The translations under genes were made by a program, and so were the position numbers. The notes below the pieces were generated by a model, which was given only the letters and a program-made list of their open reading frames with translations, ran no database searches and was not told the origin of the DNA. This document shows positions 10,705 through 23,300 of a DNA stretch of 64,000 nt, piece after piece. Each line of letters opens with the position of its first letter. Within the stretch, counting starts at the first letter, position 1. Source of the DNA: Vigna angularis (lineage: Eukaryota > Streptophyta > Magnoliopsida > Fabales > Fabaceae); contig NC_068980.1 in the NCBI RefSeq assembly GCF_016808095.1, positions 18,202,498-18,266,497 of the forward strand, in the 5' to 3' direction.

Positions 10705-12323
10705 ATGGCCTCTATTTCTCAAACTTTTGGAGAAGTTGCTTCCACAAACATACCCCCTCTGTTTGCAGGAGAAAACTATCCTTTCTGGAAAATCAAGATG
10801 AGAATTTTCTTAGAATCTGTAGAGGGGTTTGGGATGTAGTGATAAATGAACCTTATGAGCCTACAAATATTGTTGATGGTAAGACTGTATCAAAGAATTT
10901 TTTTGAATGGAACACTGAAGAAAGTGAAAGGGCTCATTACGATGTTAAAGGTAAAAATATTATTTCATCTGCTCTAACAATTGATGAGTCTTTTAGGATA
11001 CCTACATGCACAACCACAAAGGAAATGTAGGATGTTCTAGAAGTCACTCATGAAGGGACTGATGAAGTCAGAAGGGCCAGAAAGAACTCTCTTGTTCAAG
11101 AGTACGAAATGTTCTGGATGAAGCCAAGAGAAAACATTTATGACGTCCAGAAGAGGTTTACACGTATTATTAATCACCTTGTGGCTCTTGGCAAGACTTT
11201 TGATAAAAAGGAGATTAATATCAATATTTTTAAGAGTCTAAATAGAAACTGGCAACCAAAGGTGACAGCCATTTCTGAATCCAGAGATTTGACCACTACG
11301 AATATGGAAACATTGTTTAGCAAGCTAAGGGAACATGAGTTGGAACTTGGAAGATTGAGGGAGGAAGAAGAAACTGAACAAAAACACTCAATTGCCCTCA
11401 AGATTTCTAGCAAGAACGCTTCAAGAAAGCATGATATTGATGCAGATTCAGATGTAGATTTACCAGAGAAAAAAGTACTCAATATGATGGTAAAGAAATT
11501 TTCCAGATTCATGAAATCCAAAAACAATGCATTTGATTTTACACATAATGCTAGAGGCTACAAGAAGAGAGGCAAAGTTGTTATTCTCACTTGTTATGAG
11601 TGTGGTAAAGATGGCCACATCACACCAGAGTGTCCTGCCTTGAAGCTGAAGCAAAAAAGTGATGAAATATTCAATCAGGACAGGAAGCAAAACAAGCAAA
11701 AGAAAGCCTACATTGCCTAGGAGGAATGTGACTTAGGATGTTCTTCTAGTGATGAAGATGATCAAAGCATAGAGGAAGAGACTAATCATTGTCTCATGCC
11801 TAGATCTGTAAATTCTAGAAGCAGTGAAAGCAGTTTCTATGATGAACCGTTACAAGTCAAATATGATCAACTGCTAGATGTCTTTCAAGAACTTCACGCA
11901 TAAGCAATGAAGTTGCAGTATAAGGTTAATCGATTAAATAGTGAGAAAATGGATTTTGAATATATAATTGGTAACCTTGTTGAAGAAAATAATTGTTTGA
12001 AAAATGTTCTTAATGCTGCTTTACAATCTGTTGAAAATGCTAAATCTGAAGTTAAAACTATTGTCAAAGATTGTACAAATTGTCCTTCTCATTTAGAAAA
12101 GATTGAATACTTGACTAGCATACTTTCTAAATTTACTCTTGGAAGATCAAATTTAGAAGTTGTTCTGAGTTCTCAAAGAAGGGTAATCAATAAGCAAGGA
12201 ATAAGTTACAATGCAAAAAGTGAAAGAATTAACTCAAAGAAAGTTATTGATTTGAGTAAACCTTTCTCTATTACCTGTTTCTATTGTAATACCATTGGTC
12301 ACACTGTTAAGTCTTGTTATTAG
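10705..12323 (+). pseudogene. Copia-type gag with two zinc knuckles, broken
   Basis: From the ATG at 10705 the frame reads a gag N-terminus with FAGENYPFWKIKM, a signature of plant Copia (UBN2-type) gag proteins. The frame shifts near 10835. It continues in another frame through a helical gag domain (about 10836-11540) to a first zinc knuckle, CYECGKDGHITPEC, at about 11595. After an acidic linker and a coiled-coil-like stretch (about 11907-12150) comes a second knuckle, CFYCNTIGHTVKSC, at about 12280. In-frame stops occur at 11028, 11718 and 11901; two look like TGG-to-TAG changes. The product would be a nucleocapsid-like particle protein, but this copy cannot make it whole. The long, two-knuckle gag suggests a SIRE/Maximus-like lineage; that is inference. 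Confidence 0.8.
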
Positions 12324-12941
12324 AAGAAAGTTGGTGTTCCAAAGGAAAAATTTCAGTAGATTCCCAACAAGCCAATTGTTATTACTAACACAAAAGGACC
12401 CAAGTTTATATGATGCTTTTGCAAGTAAATAAACATAACTGGTGGCATACTAGCACTCAAGGAAGGATCAAAAGAAAAATCATTACTTTTTGAGGAATAC
12501 TTGTGGTAATAGTGTTTTGATTATGATAATCATGCATCATTCTTTATCAGTGACATTCATTTGATGTTTATGATTGATCTATGCTTAATTGTGGTGAAAT
12601 TGTGTGAAAATATGATTTCGTGAATTTTAACGAACTATATAAGTAATGTAATCGATTAAAACACTTCTCGGTGTTTTTTTATTTTTCAAAATCTCAGATT
12701 GGTTGCAGGTTAATCGATTAAGGAACTAATATAATCGATTAAAGTTTTTATAAGTGAATTTAATCAACTAAGTAATTCAGGCAATCGATTGAAGTGTTAC
12801 TGATTTTAAATTTGAATTGGGGTTTCCTTCCACACTTAATTCATTAATTAAAACCCTAATCTATCAAATTGCTCTTCGCACTTTCACTCGGAATCACTCT
12901 TCAACTCTCTGTCAAAGTTCTCTGCTTCAAATCACTGTTAA
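12324..12941. other. Internal non-coding segment between gag and accessory frame
   Basis: Where pol would be expected in an autonomous Copia element, only about 600 bp of AT-rich sequence is present. It contains four AATCGATTA or AATCGATTG motifs (12650-12790), like those in the LTRs. No protease, integrase or reverse transcriptase motif is visible in any frame. Confidence 0.6.
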
Positions 12942-14888
12942 ATGGCATCTTCATCCGAGAGAAAGAGAATCAAGACTCTCGACCGAAGGATTGTATCTCG
13001 TGGTCCAAATCTTGATGGATGGATTAGTGAGGATGAAGCTCAAACCAATTTTATTGATCACTAGAGACTGAGGAAAATTATTCCTCACAAATACGCAAAG
13101 TTGAACTTCTTCACAAGAAAGGGTTTTGTGTTTCAAGATTGGCTTAGTAGGCAAGGACTGAAGACGTTTGTTGAAATGACTGACCCGTGGTACCCTGAAC
13201 TTGTAAAAGTTTTCTATTTGTTAAACCATCGGTAAGTGTAACCGAATCGTATCAAGTAATAAACCTAGTAAGACCAAGTATCGTTCTCCCAAAGGACTCA
13301 CGGCCTAGACAGTTGTGTGGTTTGTTGATTAGCTAAGACTTGCAAAACCGATTGATTAAGATTTAAATGCAAATACTAAAAAGTAAATATGAATGCATAG
13401 ATTGATCAATGGTAAGAAGAAACAAAACACGTGAATTGAAATATATGGATGACTATGTTGTTGGGGTTTATCAATTTCATCATATGTACTCTCATGTATT
13501 CAGGAATTCATCTTTCTTCATTAATTGTTAATGTCACTTTCTAAATTACCTTAAACCCAATGTCTCGGCAAAAAAAGCCTAATCATAATCACTAGTTTAC
13601 AATGTCTTGTCTCCCTAGCAATTAATTATGCATTATGGTGAACAGAAGCTTAAAGGCAATCAACCATCATACTCCTATGTCTAGGTTTAAACTACTATTG
13701 GGAGAGATTCCCCAGATCTAGATTTCCCCGTATGCGTCCATATCGACAAAATCAATGATCATGACATCGAATGAGTTAAACAATGCATGCTTTGAGCAAA
13801 GAGGAAAAACCCTAACAATTAATGAAAGAAAGCATGTATCTTAAAGAAGATTTTTAAAAACAAATTCTATACATGAGAGTTTCAAAAGGATTACATTGAT
13901 TCCCCAACAACAATAAATGTTTAGTTCACCATATTCATGGTGAAACTAGATGAAATACAATGAAAGAGTGAAAGATAGAACCCTAGAAAGTTGAGAAAGG
14001 AGCCTTAGCATCCAAAATCCTCCTCCAAGGGGTGAAAGAGTGTGTTTCTGCTTCGTACCAGCCAAAGATGATTGACCTATGTTAACTAAAACCTTATATA
14101 GTATTCTAAAAATTACAGAAAAGTGAGCCCAAGCCCATCAGAATGTCGCTCAGCGGTAAAATACCGCTCAGCGGTAAGTGCGTGTCCTCTATTCCACCCC
14201 TCAACTGCAATTATGCCCCTCAACAGTGTCAACGAGTCTTGAAGAACACCGCTCAGCAGTAATTTCCGCTGAGCGGCACTTGGTTCTTCTCTTCTTGTGC
14301 ACTTTTTGTGTCCTTTTCTGATTCCATCTCTTTCCTATTTCTCTTCTTTCATCAAATTCATCTCAAAAATCTGCAAAAACAAGGAAATCAAGCATAAAAC
14401 CTATCCAACTCTCTTATTTCCACAAACATAAGCAAGAGCATGATTCCAAGCTAGTTTCTAAGTCATAAAGGTTGTTTTTTATATCAATGTTAAGTATAAA
14501 AATAACAGTTTTTCAACTGTTATCACTATTCAAACTTGAAGATTAGTGATGGAACCTTGTGTTCCAGAGTTAAAGGGGTGGACATCAAGCTAACGAATGA
14601 TGTCTGGACCAGCATTCCCGGATTTTAACCTAGAGGTGAGAAATGTCATCTTGGTATTGAAGGTTTTCACAAATTCTCACTACAGAACTGATGGGATGAA
14701 AAAGGATTATCATCTTTGTTCCTTCATCATTTCCGGGATTCTTCTGCCAAGGGGCAGTAATCATGCACAAGCTATAAATTAAGGACTTTGATGATGGAAG
14801 TGAGGAGAATGAAGGGAATGATGATAACGAGGAGGAGAGTGTCCTAGATGAAAGTGATGATGACATTCTAATTAGGGACTTGCTCTAA
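12942..14888 (+). pseudogene. Accessory 'plant transposon protein' ORF, interrupted by a solo LTR
   Basis: An ATG at 12942 opens a basic N-terminus (MASSSERKRIKTLDRR). It runs through IIPHKYAKLNFF, FVFQDWLSRQGLKTFVEM and WYPELVKVFY. It then continues only after the inserted LTR, as SNLKISDGTLCSRVKGV and NDVWTSIPGF, and finishes with a strongly acidic tail (about 14785-14888) ending in a TAA. This arrangement resembles the poorly understood plant transposon-associated proteins grouped as 'putative plant transposon protein' (Transposase_32-like); the match is from memory. It is broken by an in-frame stop at 13062, further frame disruption around 14630-14770, and the 1.3-kb insertion. Its function is unknown. 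Its position after gag suggests an element-encoded accessory protein. Confidence 0.6.
13219..14525 (-). mobile_element. Solo LTR (1.3 kb) nested in the accessory frame
   Basis: The block begins TGTTAAACC and ends GTTATCA, giving the TG...CA boundary of an LTR. It is flanked by a perfect 5-bp duplication, ctatt, at 13214-13218 and 14526-14530. It interrupts a reading frame that resumes immediately afterwards. Orientation is assigned as minus because TGATAACAGTTGAAAAACTG, read on the minus strand, resembles LTR starts I remember from legumes. The interior has 'ccgctcagcggtaa' repeats around 14150-14270 and no retroviral-type domains. Confidence 0.85.
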
Positions 14889-15976
14889 TTTTGAGTCTGT
14901 TTTGTGTTTTATTTTGGGATTAATGTAATATGGCTATAAGGCCTTAATGATCTGAACTCTATTATGTTTATATTTTTGATTCTATGATAAATGAAATATT
15001 ATAAGTATGGTTCATATCCTATTCTGATTGCTTAAATGATTGATTTATTGAATGAATCTGGTTGGATAAATCTGATATATGAATGTAATATGTTTTATCA
15101 TTATCGTATAATTCATTGCATATTCATACTTATTTGATATTCCAAGTTGCATCACAACTATTGTGTATTACTGGACTAACACTCAACAATGTTGAGAAAG
15201 TTGTGATTTGCAAGTCTATTACAGAAACTTGACAAGTTGAAATGATCAACACACTTGTCTGAAATTGATTGACTGTGTTCAGCAGAGTTAATCAGTTATT
15301 CTCTTTATGAAATCGATTAAAAATTGAGAACATGGTTTTATACTAATCTTTGTTGATTCATGTCTATTGATATGTTATAATTGTTCCTTATTCATTTAGT
15401 GGATTCCAAATATTGCATCTCTATTTCAAAAATTGTTTTGAAGATCTTTATACATGCATCATTTTTTAACATTGCACTCTATGCTACATAATCATTCATA
15501 CTAAAACATTAATTATGCTAATGTATGAAATGAAATCATGTGTTCATTATACTTTTCGCTTCACATCTGCAACATATCAAAATGGAGTATTTTAAAAACT
15601 ACACATGATAGCATAATTGCATCAAGCATTATTTTTACTCTGATACATGTTTGTTACTGCTTGATATAGTATATTAAACTCAGTATACAATATGATACTT
15701 TTACTCTGATACATTGGTTATTTTATTATATTGTGTTAATCTAATTTGTTTTGAGCACTGATTATGGTATCAATTTATTGCTCAAACTATTTAAAAGTGC
15801 TATTGCATTATGATAAGGGAAGAATCACATTCTACTAATTGTAAGAACCTCTTGATGTATCTCTTTAGGCACTTCTTTTCCTGTTGCTTTGGTGATATCT
15901 TTTTTCTAATGACCAAAGGGAGAGAAGTAACTGGAAAAATAGTTTTTGGTTGTGCATCATCAAAAAAAGGGGAGAT
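14889..15976. other. 3' internal untranslated region of the gag-only element
   Basis: About 1.1 kb of AT-rich sequence between the accessory frame and the polypurine tract. The 89-codon open frame at 15810-16079 runs into the 3' LTR and shows no domain. The last bases before the LTR form the polypurine tract. Confidence 0.55.
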
Positions 15977-17315
15977 TGTTGATAGGAGGAGCTATGTTAA
16001 ACCTAAACCCACATATCTCATATGTCTTTTTGATGATGACAACAACAAAAATGTTTTAATAGTTTCTTGCACACATTAAGCAAAGATGATGATTATATAT
16101 TTTTTTGTGCTTGAACTATAAGTTATGCATATTCATTGTGTTTATATCTGTGATATGTGATTATATATGTGATATGTATATTCATTGGTTAGATTGATAA
16201 AACTCTGTGCACATTGCTTATCTGTATGAATTAATCGATTACAGTGATTATGTAATCTATTATTTTCATTAGATATCAACATTTGTTTAAGAGTGGTAAA
16301 CTACAAGTTTTAACCGATTACATTATGTGGATAATCAATTAAAAATCGTGCATTTGGATTTACTTGATTGTTGAGTGCATTGATGAGTTTTGGTCTGAAA
16401 AAGTTTTCAAATTTGTTTAAGCTTTGTACTTAAACGATTACACTATTTTCTTAATCAGTTAAAATGTTCATTAATTGAAAATTGTTTTCTTGAAAAGTCA
16501 TAACTACCTTAATGGTCATATTTTTAAATGATAGCATTTAAAAATATGTTAAATGCGTTAAATGTAATTTTGTTACAATAGTTTTAATTGCTTAATCGAT
16601 TACATTAATAACGTAATCGATTAATTTGCATTAGAGTTGTTATTTTTATAAATTGACGCATAACTTTGTGCATAACAAGAACTTTTGGATATTATCTTTC
16701 AAATCTGACAAAGTTTGTTGAATCTTAAATTGCAGGAGCGTTCATTCTCCAAGAATCAAGAAGCATTTCATTTGGAAGATATAAATTGACGCATAACTCT
16801 GTGTTATAGTCTGATCAATCTACAATGAGGTGTTCTATTGGAAGATCAATTTTGTCTACAATCATTTGTGATTGGTGTTGCCCTGTTGCCACTAGCCAGG
16901 AAGAGAACGTGGAGTTCTGGTTACTTTGATAGGGGTATCTCAAAGGGGGTTTTTCAAAAAGAGAATTGTTCTTTTTGTGTGTTTGACTATAGTAGATTTG
17001 AAGTTAGAGAAGAGGATACATTAAGAAGGTGTTTCTATTGCTTGCTGTAAAACTCAATCTATATAGTGCATTTACTTTCAATCTTAGGTTGATTGAAAAG
17101 GATTGGATGTAGGCATTGAGGTCGAACTAGTATAAACCGTAGTGTGGTTCTTTCTATTCTTTATCTCTTTCATTTCATTTCATTTCATTCTTTATTTGCT
17201 TGCATTTCAAGAAAGACTTGAAGATTTTCAAAAGGTTTTTAAAAGATACATTTTTATAACATAAAATCAATTCACCCCCCTCTTGGTTGGGAAACAAGGT
17301 CAATCCTTTTCTACA
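15977..17315 (+). repeat. 3' LTR of the gag-only retrotransposon
   Basis: Starts TGTTGATAGG directly after a polypurine tract and ends TTTTCTACA. It keeps the empty target site (gtcataac, 16497-16504) of the MITE present in the 5' LTR. It carries a private change: a segment reading ataaattgacgcataact at 16648 reappears at 16781, replacing the sequence found in the 5' LTR. Confidence 0.85.
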
Positions 17316-19790
17316 CTAACTCTATAGGACCAGGTGACGTCTGGTGCCAGATTTTACTGCCTAACGATAGTCTATTCTGATGTGGGTGGTGCTCAACGCC
17401 ATGATTGTGCCACCTAATGCCAGGTCATCCTACAACACAAATACTCTCTATGTTTACAGCGTTGGGCGTGAATCCTATGGCGTTTGACTCAAATATTTGT
17501 CTTAATCCACTTTTTGTTGTCCAATCATGCTTCTTGATGTCTAGCTTGTTATCCTCTACCATTATTGCTTCCTATTCACTTATTTATCATATTTAAAAGG
17601 GAGATTATAGGTAAAAGAAGAACGAAACAAATAAAACACAAAACAATGCAAAAATAAAACAAACTTGAGGATTAAACAATATAAAATCTAAAGAGTTGAT
17701 TTTATTCACAAAACTTAATACAAATAAAGGGTAGAAGATAACCTTATCAATCACTCAACAAGAATGGGTCTTACTCAATGAGTCTACAGAGTCAACTATT
17801 ATACAATTTAGTAGTGCCAAACCAAACCAATTGTTACCTCCTGCTTCAAAACAACTCAATATCACGCCAATCACAATTTTAAAACACAACTCAATATCAC
17901 ACTAATCACAATTTTAAAACACTTATCTCAACAAATAAAATACATTCCACAACTTCATAGCAAAGTGTCTGTCACAATACCAAATGTAACATATTTGACA
18001 ACTTCTATATTCAATCAATTTCATGCACAATTCAAACACTCATTTCAAACAAAATTATGCAATTCTAGGTTTAGATCGTAATTTACATACACATTACCAA
18101 TATTAAAACGAAAATCAACATGCAATTTGTTATAATCAGCTTCCTTCATCTCAATTGAAAATTTTAAGTTCCTCACACCTTTTCACCGCTTCTACCCACA
18201 CAAAAGTATCTACTCTCACACAACGATATCAATTAATGATTTGAACACTACACTAAAATTATCAACATGCAAATAATAAATTAGATTAAAGTTGAATTAC
18301 ATCTAACTCAGAGAACCCCAAACAAACAAACATAAGATCAAATATTTGACTCTAAAAAAAGTAATAGGAAAAAAAAAACTTATTTTAATCATGATTTTGA
18401 TCCGTGAAATTTGTGGAGTTTTCCGTTGTGATTCCCACGACATACTCTGATTAAAGAATAGATGAATTTTGAGTGAGATATTAAGTAGAAAGATAAAAAA
18501 TTTAGAAAAAAAGCTGTATAAGGAAGATAAACATTTCGTATAAGTTTTCTAAAAAGAAACCTATTTATATTTTTGCATAATACATTTAGAAGTTTTTCTT
18601 TTTTTAAAAGTTTTACAATAAAAAGGTATATTCAAGTTATCAAAATAAAATTTGAGTATAATTTGAATATTTGTCATAACCAATTTTAAGATAAGGGTTG
18701 TAATATGTTCCTGAACTGATGAACAAGAAAAGATAATAAAGCAAAACATATTTTTATAATTCTTAAAATATAAGAGATTTTTCTAAGCATATAATTTTTT
18801 TAAGAGAGAAATTTAGTGATAAGAATAGGAATGGTTAAGTCAAACCTAAAAAAACATATTTGACTTTTATTTTAAAGAAACTTAGTGACAAATTTTTAAG
18901 TTATTATTTTAATTATTTTTTATTTTATTGTATATTTTGTTTACTAAAGTTATTGTTATATTTTTCATTATAAAAAATATCAGAGAATATGAGTGTTATA
19001 CATTTAAGCATAAAATATATCATTAAAAATTTCTATTTATATAAAGCAAATAAAGTGAAATAATAAGTATGAATTTTATGATAACTCTTTTTATATTTAA
19101 ATATATTAAAATTTATTCTAAAAAAATAATTTAAAAAAGATAATATAAACTAAGCAACAAAAGTTAAAAGAAAAAAAATGTAAAAACAAAAACATTTTTA
19201 AAGAGGAAAGAAGTGAAATCTTACTTGATCATTTAGAAGTGAAATAAGCATTCTAATAAATAACCGAAAAAAATAATTTTTTTAATATTCAATTGTATTT
19301 TTAATCGATTATAATAAAAAAATAAATGTTTATTTAAGTAATTTTAATAAAACGCAATTTTAAATTAACTAAAAATTTAAAGAATTTTTTTTATATAAGA
19401 GATGAAACAACAAACGTAATAGAAAATAATTACATTTTTTATAATTTATCCAAGCACCTTTGTTTTTCAGAGTTTTCTTTTACAAAATATTATTTATTTT
19501 AATACTACTCAAATGAAGAAAAAGAAAAACTTTTCTACGTGCTCCAAGACATGAAATGTAGCAGGAAAATAGAAAATTTCAAAATAGTAACAATAAAATA
19601 TTATTTTTATGTAAAAAAATATTTTCATTGTACTCATCTGGGCATCCAAAATTATCATGTGATTTGGTGAGAAAATTTGATTTGTTATTATAAATTAAAT
19701 CTCTCTTATTATTTTAGGCAAAATTATATAGATTTTATTTTGTAAATTTTCGAAATTACTATTATACTTTTTTATTATAAAAAAACATAT
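17316..19790. other. Intergenic sequence with eroded LTR remnant
   Basis: From 17316 to about 18500 the sequence contains 'actcaatgagtct' and long C/A-rich runs such as repeated 'ctcaatatcac', like other degraded LTR pieces in the window. From about 18500 to 19790 it is very AT-rich and forms the upstream region of VPS26. No bounded element or gene is visible. Confidence 0.4.
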
Positions 19791-19829
19791 GACTTATTTT
19801 AGCCATGTTGTCCAAATGGTACAGAGCAG

Positions 19830-20360
19830 AGGTGAATGGGAGAAAGAAAAGGCAACGCAACACAACACAACACACAGCCTCGGTGAAACGACAATGCGTT
19901 TTGGTTTTGGAAACGCAGAAGAATAAGAAGACGCGATTCTGCTACTTCTTCTACCTCTCTCGTTTCACTGTTAGGGCTCACGGAGTTTCTGATTCACTTT
20001 CAAATTATGCGTTTCGTTACCAATTCAAACCAAGTGGCAGATAATCGCAACTCCACCGTTTCCTTTTGTTGATCCGTGGGATAGCGCACACGGTAACTCT
20101 TCAATTTCGTTAGATTTCGGCTTTCAGGTTTTGGGAGGGGGATAGCGGTAGAACTAGACAATTTAGGTGAAAAGGGGTTTTGAGTGTGATCATGGATGCC
20201 CAATTGGACATTGACTCAATTTGATTTGGTTCTGGGGTGAAGATCTGTGAATCAGGAGCATTTTTTTTTTGTATGAATGGTTTTAAATTAATAGATTTGT
20301 GCTTCACAGGTGTTGGTGTGTGCACTGAGGTAGAAAGAAGAATACTGAATTTTGAGCACC
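19830..20360 (+). promoter_or_regulatory. VPS26: VPS26 5' untranslated exons and leader intron
   Basis: A GC-richer, CT- and GA-containing stretch at about 19.83-20.09 kb looks like the first non-coding exon. A plausible donor (cacacg|gtaact) lies near 20091. The acceptor cttcacag at 20302-20309 opens the exon 20310-20363, which ends with the ATG itself. The exact transcription start cannot be fixed from sequence alone. Confidence 0.5.
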
Positions 20361-23300
20361 ATGGTGAGTTTTGTTTTCTCGGGGTTTATATTTTGGTTAT
20401 GTTCCTGTTGGTTATTGTTCTAACCTTGGTTCACTTGATTTGCTGATGGTGATGACTCTTTATACTTATTTTTGGGGAACCAAAATGAAAAATAAATAAA
20501 TTATATATGTATATAGAATTACTTGCTTGGAGCTTTCAAGCCTGCGTGTAATGTCTTGATCTCGTTTAACGATGGGAAGAACCGGAAGCAGGTAAGCAAC
20601 CGTTTTTATTTTGTTTTTATAAGTAGTGGTATACTTCACGTTGTGGCAATTTCATTTTGTAATAATGTTGCAAAAGGCAAAGGTTGATGCTTGTGATAGT
20701 TCAAGGTGGTGGGAGAGGAATTGTGATCTTTCAATAGCTTTGGTTTTCCTTGTTCATTGTAGGGTCTTATATGCTAGTTTTGGTTGATTTTCTCTTTGTG
20801 GGTTTTTTAGGTTCCCTTTAAAAAGGAAAATGGTCAAATGGTTACAGTCCCACTTTTCCAAAGTCAAGAAAACATTGCTGGGAAGGTATTTTATTTGATG
20901 TTCATAATATTGGACCATTGAGTTTAAGTTTAAACACATGGTGTTTTTCAGTAACCTTTTATATATTGTCTACCTCACTGAGTTGAATATTATTTTATCT
21001 GCTGCCATTTTTAGATTACTGTAGAACCAATGCAAGGGAAGAAGATTGATCACAATGGTGTAAAAGTTGAGCTCCTTGGACAGATAGGTTCGTACTTGAC
21101 TAATCTCCCCGATTCTTCAATGTGTTATATGTCTTGAAAATCTCAACGGAAGAAAACAAAATGAAGAAGTACAATGAATTGGTGTTTAAAAATCTTTTGT
21201 CTGTATCTAAGTGATGAAACTGATAATGATAGAAAAATTCTGTTGTACTTTGTGGACTTTTGATGCGCTTGCATAAAGGAATTTACCTTGTCAGTTACCA
21301 TTCAAGGTATATGATTTTCCATTTCCCCTAAACTAAAATTTTCATTATCCACTATCTTTGTCCTTTTGTATCAAATGTATTGAATGTTCAATTACGATTA
21401 TAACTCCTAGGGATGCTACATTGTCACATTTGCATCACATTGTAAGATAGATGTGTGATTTTCTCTATGTAATTCACCTTCATACCTTTAAGGAGTCTGG
21501 AATCATTTAAAAATCAATCTGGCATTGACGATGCATGCTACTCTGAAATTTTATTCATTATTTTCTTATAATCTTAGGAAACATAAATGAATTATTATAC
21601 GGAACAATTTCAGTCCTAAAGATGTACAGCGGAAAGATGGATTTCCTAATTGAAGGTTTTCATTTCAGTTTTATCAAAATAGTTTATGGAACTTATTTTC
21701 TTTGGATTTTTACCCACCCTTTATTCTCTTGAGCATCTGCACCTGAAACTGTTGTAATCGTCCTGACATTGATAATCTTATTTCAAATTTGTGCACTTGA
21801 AGATTATTTTTACAATGATGTACGTAACTGTTAAATTTGTTGCTGGTAATGGCTGGCAAAGAAGAAATTATCCATTCATCAATATTGCTTTGGGAATAAT
21901 TTTTGCTGTGACCGTTATCTTACTAACAATTTCATTTTCAATTTTGTTTCATTGTGCAGAGATGTATTTTGACAGAGGAAATTTTTATGACTTTACTTCC
22001 CTTGGTAATCAGCTGTTTTCTGCCATTTCCATTCTTAAATTTAAATATTCTACCTGGTTGTAGTCAGCCTTTCATTTAGTACAACTAATGGAGTGACCCA
22101 TGCGATGCTTAGTTATACTATTGTGAAATAACATATGTTCTTTTTACTGTTTTGCAGTACGAGAACTAGATGTTCCTGGAGAAATTTATGAGAGGAAAAC
22201 ATATGCATTTGAATTTTCTACTGTTGAAATGCCATATGAAACTTATAATGGGGTGAATGTGAGGCTTAGGTAAGATACCTTGTAGATCCATGGACTTCTC
22301 AGTTTGCTTTTTGTTTATAGTCTGAAATATTTATTTTGCTATAAGGGTATGGGATGCATGAATATGATATTTTGTTATGCTTTTATGCATTTTCAACTTC
22401 CAGGTATGTATTGAAAGTGACGATTAATCGGGGCTATGCTGGAAGCATAATAGAATACCAGGATTTCGTGGTATGTTCTCTTTGAGTAAATAGAATTTCT
22501 GATTTGTGATCTCTGATATCAAATTTATTGTTTTATCAAATCATACATTCATGGACACTATTGTGGTGGATGTAGTTGTAAAAGTATATAATTCACATGA
22601 GTATATCTAAAAAAAATAATTTTGTAGATGTGAATATATTTTCTTTGTTAACTTATATTTTGTTTCTTCATCTGTCAGGTTCGGAACTATTCTCCACCTC
22701 CAGAAATTAACAATAGCATCAAGGTGAGCATAATGATGTGGTAATTAAATTTTAATTCTGTCTAGCACATATCTGTTGCTACAAACTGTGATATTCATTT
22801 TCACAATTTTCAATCAATCAAAACCAATAATGACTCAGGAACAATAAAGTGAAGCCATGACATCAATGTCAACCATTGTCTTTGATTTACCTGTCGCCAA
22901 AGCATCTGCTGGTGCATGTAGTTATTGTGATAGCTCTGTTAGTTGAGAGGCCTTAGTTCATCAGTAAGGGGTGAGTTAGTCAGTTAGTGGGTTACTTATA
23001 GAAACTGGATCATAAAATCAAAAAGGAAAAGAGCACTCAAACAAAGAAACTAAAGAGTTTGTTTGGAAGTTTCAAAAGTTTACAGATATACCATCCTGCT
23101 GGCATTTTGAGGGTTCAGAAAACCTCCCACTAATCACTAATTTTTTTGACACACCCAAGACCTGAAAACGCACCTGTATATATATCAGCTTTCAAACACA
23201 ACAACAAACTTAACTACTAACAGATTTTACAGCTGTTTGAATTAAAACAATTAGGTGTATTTTCCTTTTCCCTTCTTTCATCTTTCATAGACCTTTGTAA

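Larger units (their letters stand above)
8719..17315 (+). mobile_element. Non-autonomous LTR retrotransposon: gag-like plus accessory ORF, no pol
   Basis: The two LTRs (8719-10622 and 15977-17315) align along their length, start T(G/T)TTGRTAGG and end TTTTCTACA. The flanking 5-mers are ctaat and ctaac, a target duplication with one change. A primer-binding-like ttggcactagagctgg follows the 5' LTR, and a polypurine run (aaaaaaaggggagat) precedes the 3' LTR. The interior encodes a broken gag with two zinc knuckles and then a second broken frame. I see no protease, integrase, reverse transcriptase or RNase H motifs, so it resembles the TR-GAG/LARD class that depends on an autonomous partner. Two younger insertions are nested inside: a hAT MITE in the 5' LTR and a solo LTR in the accessory frame. 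Confidence 0.85.
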
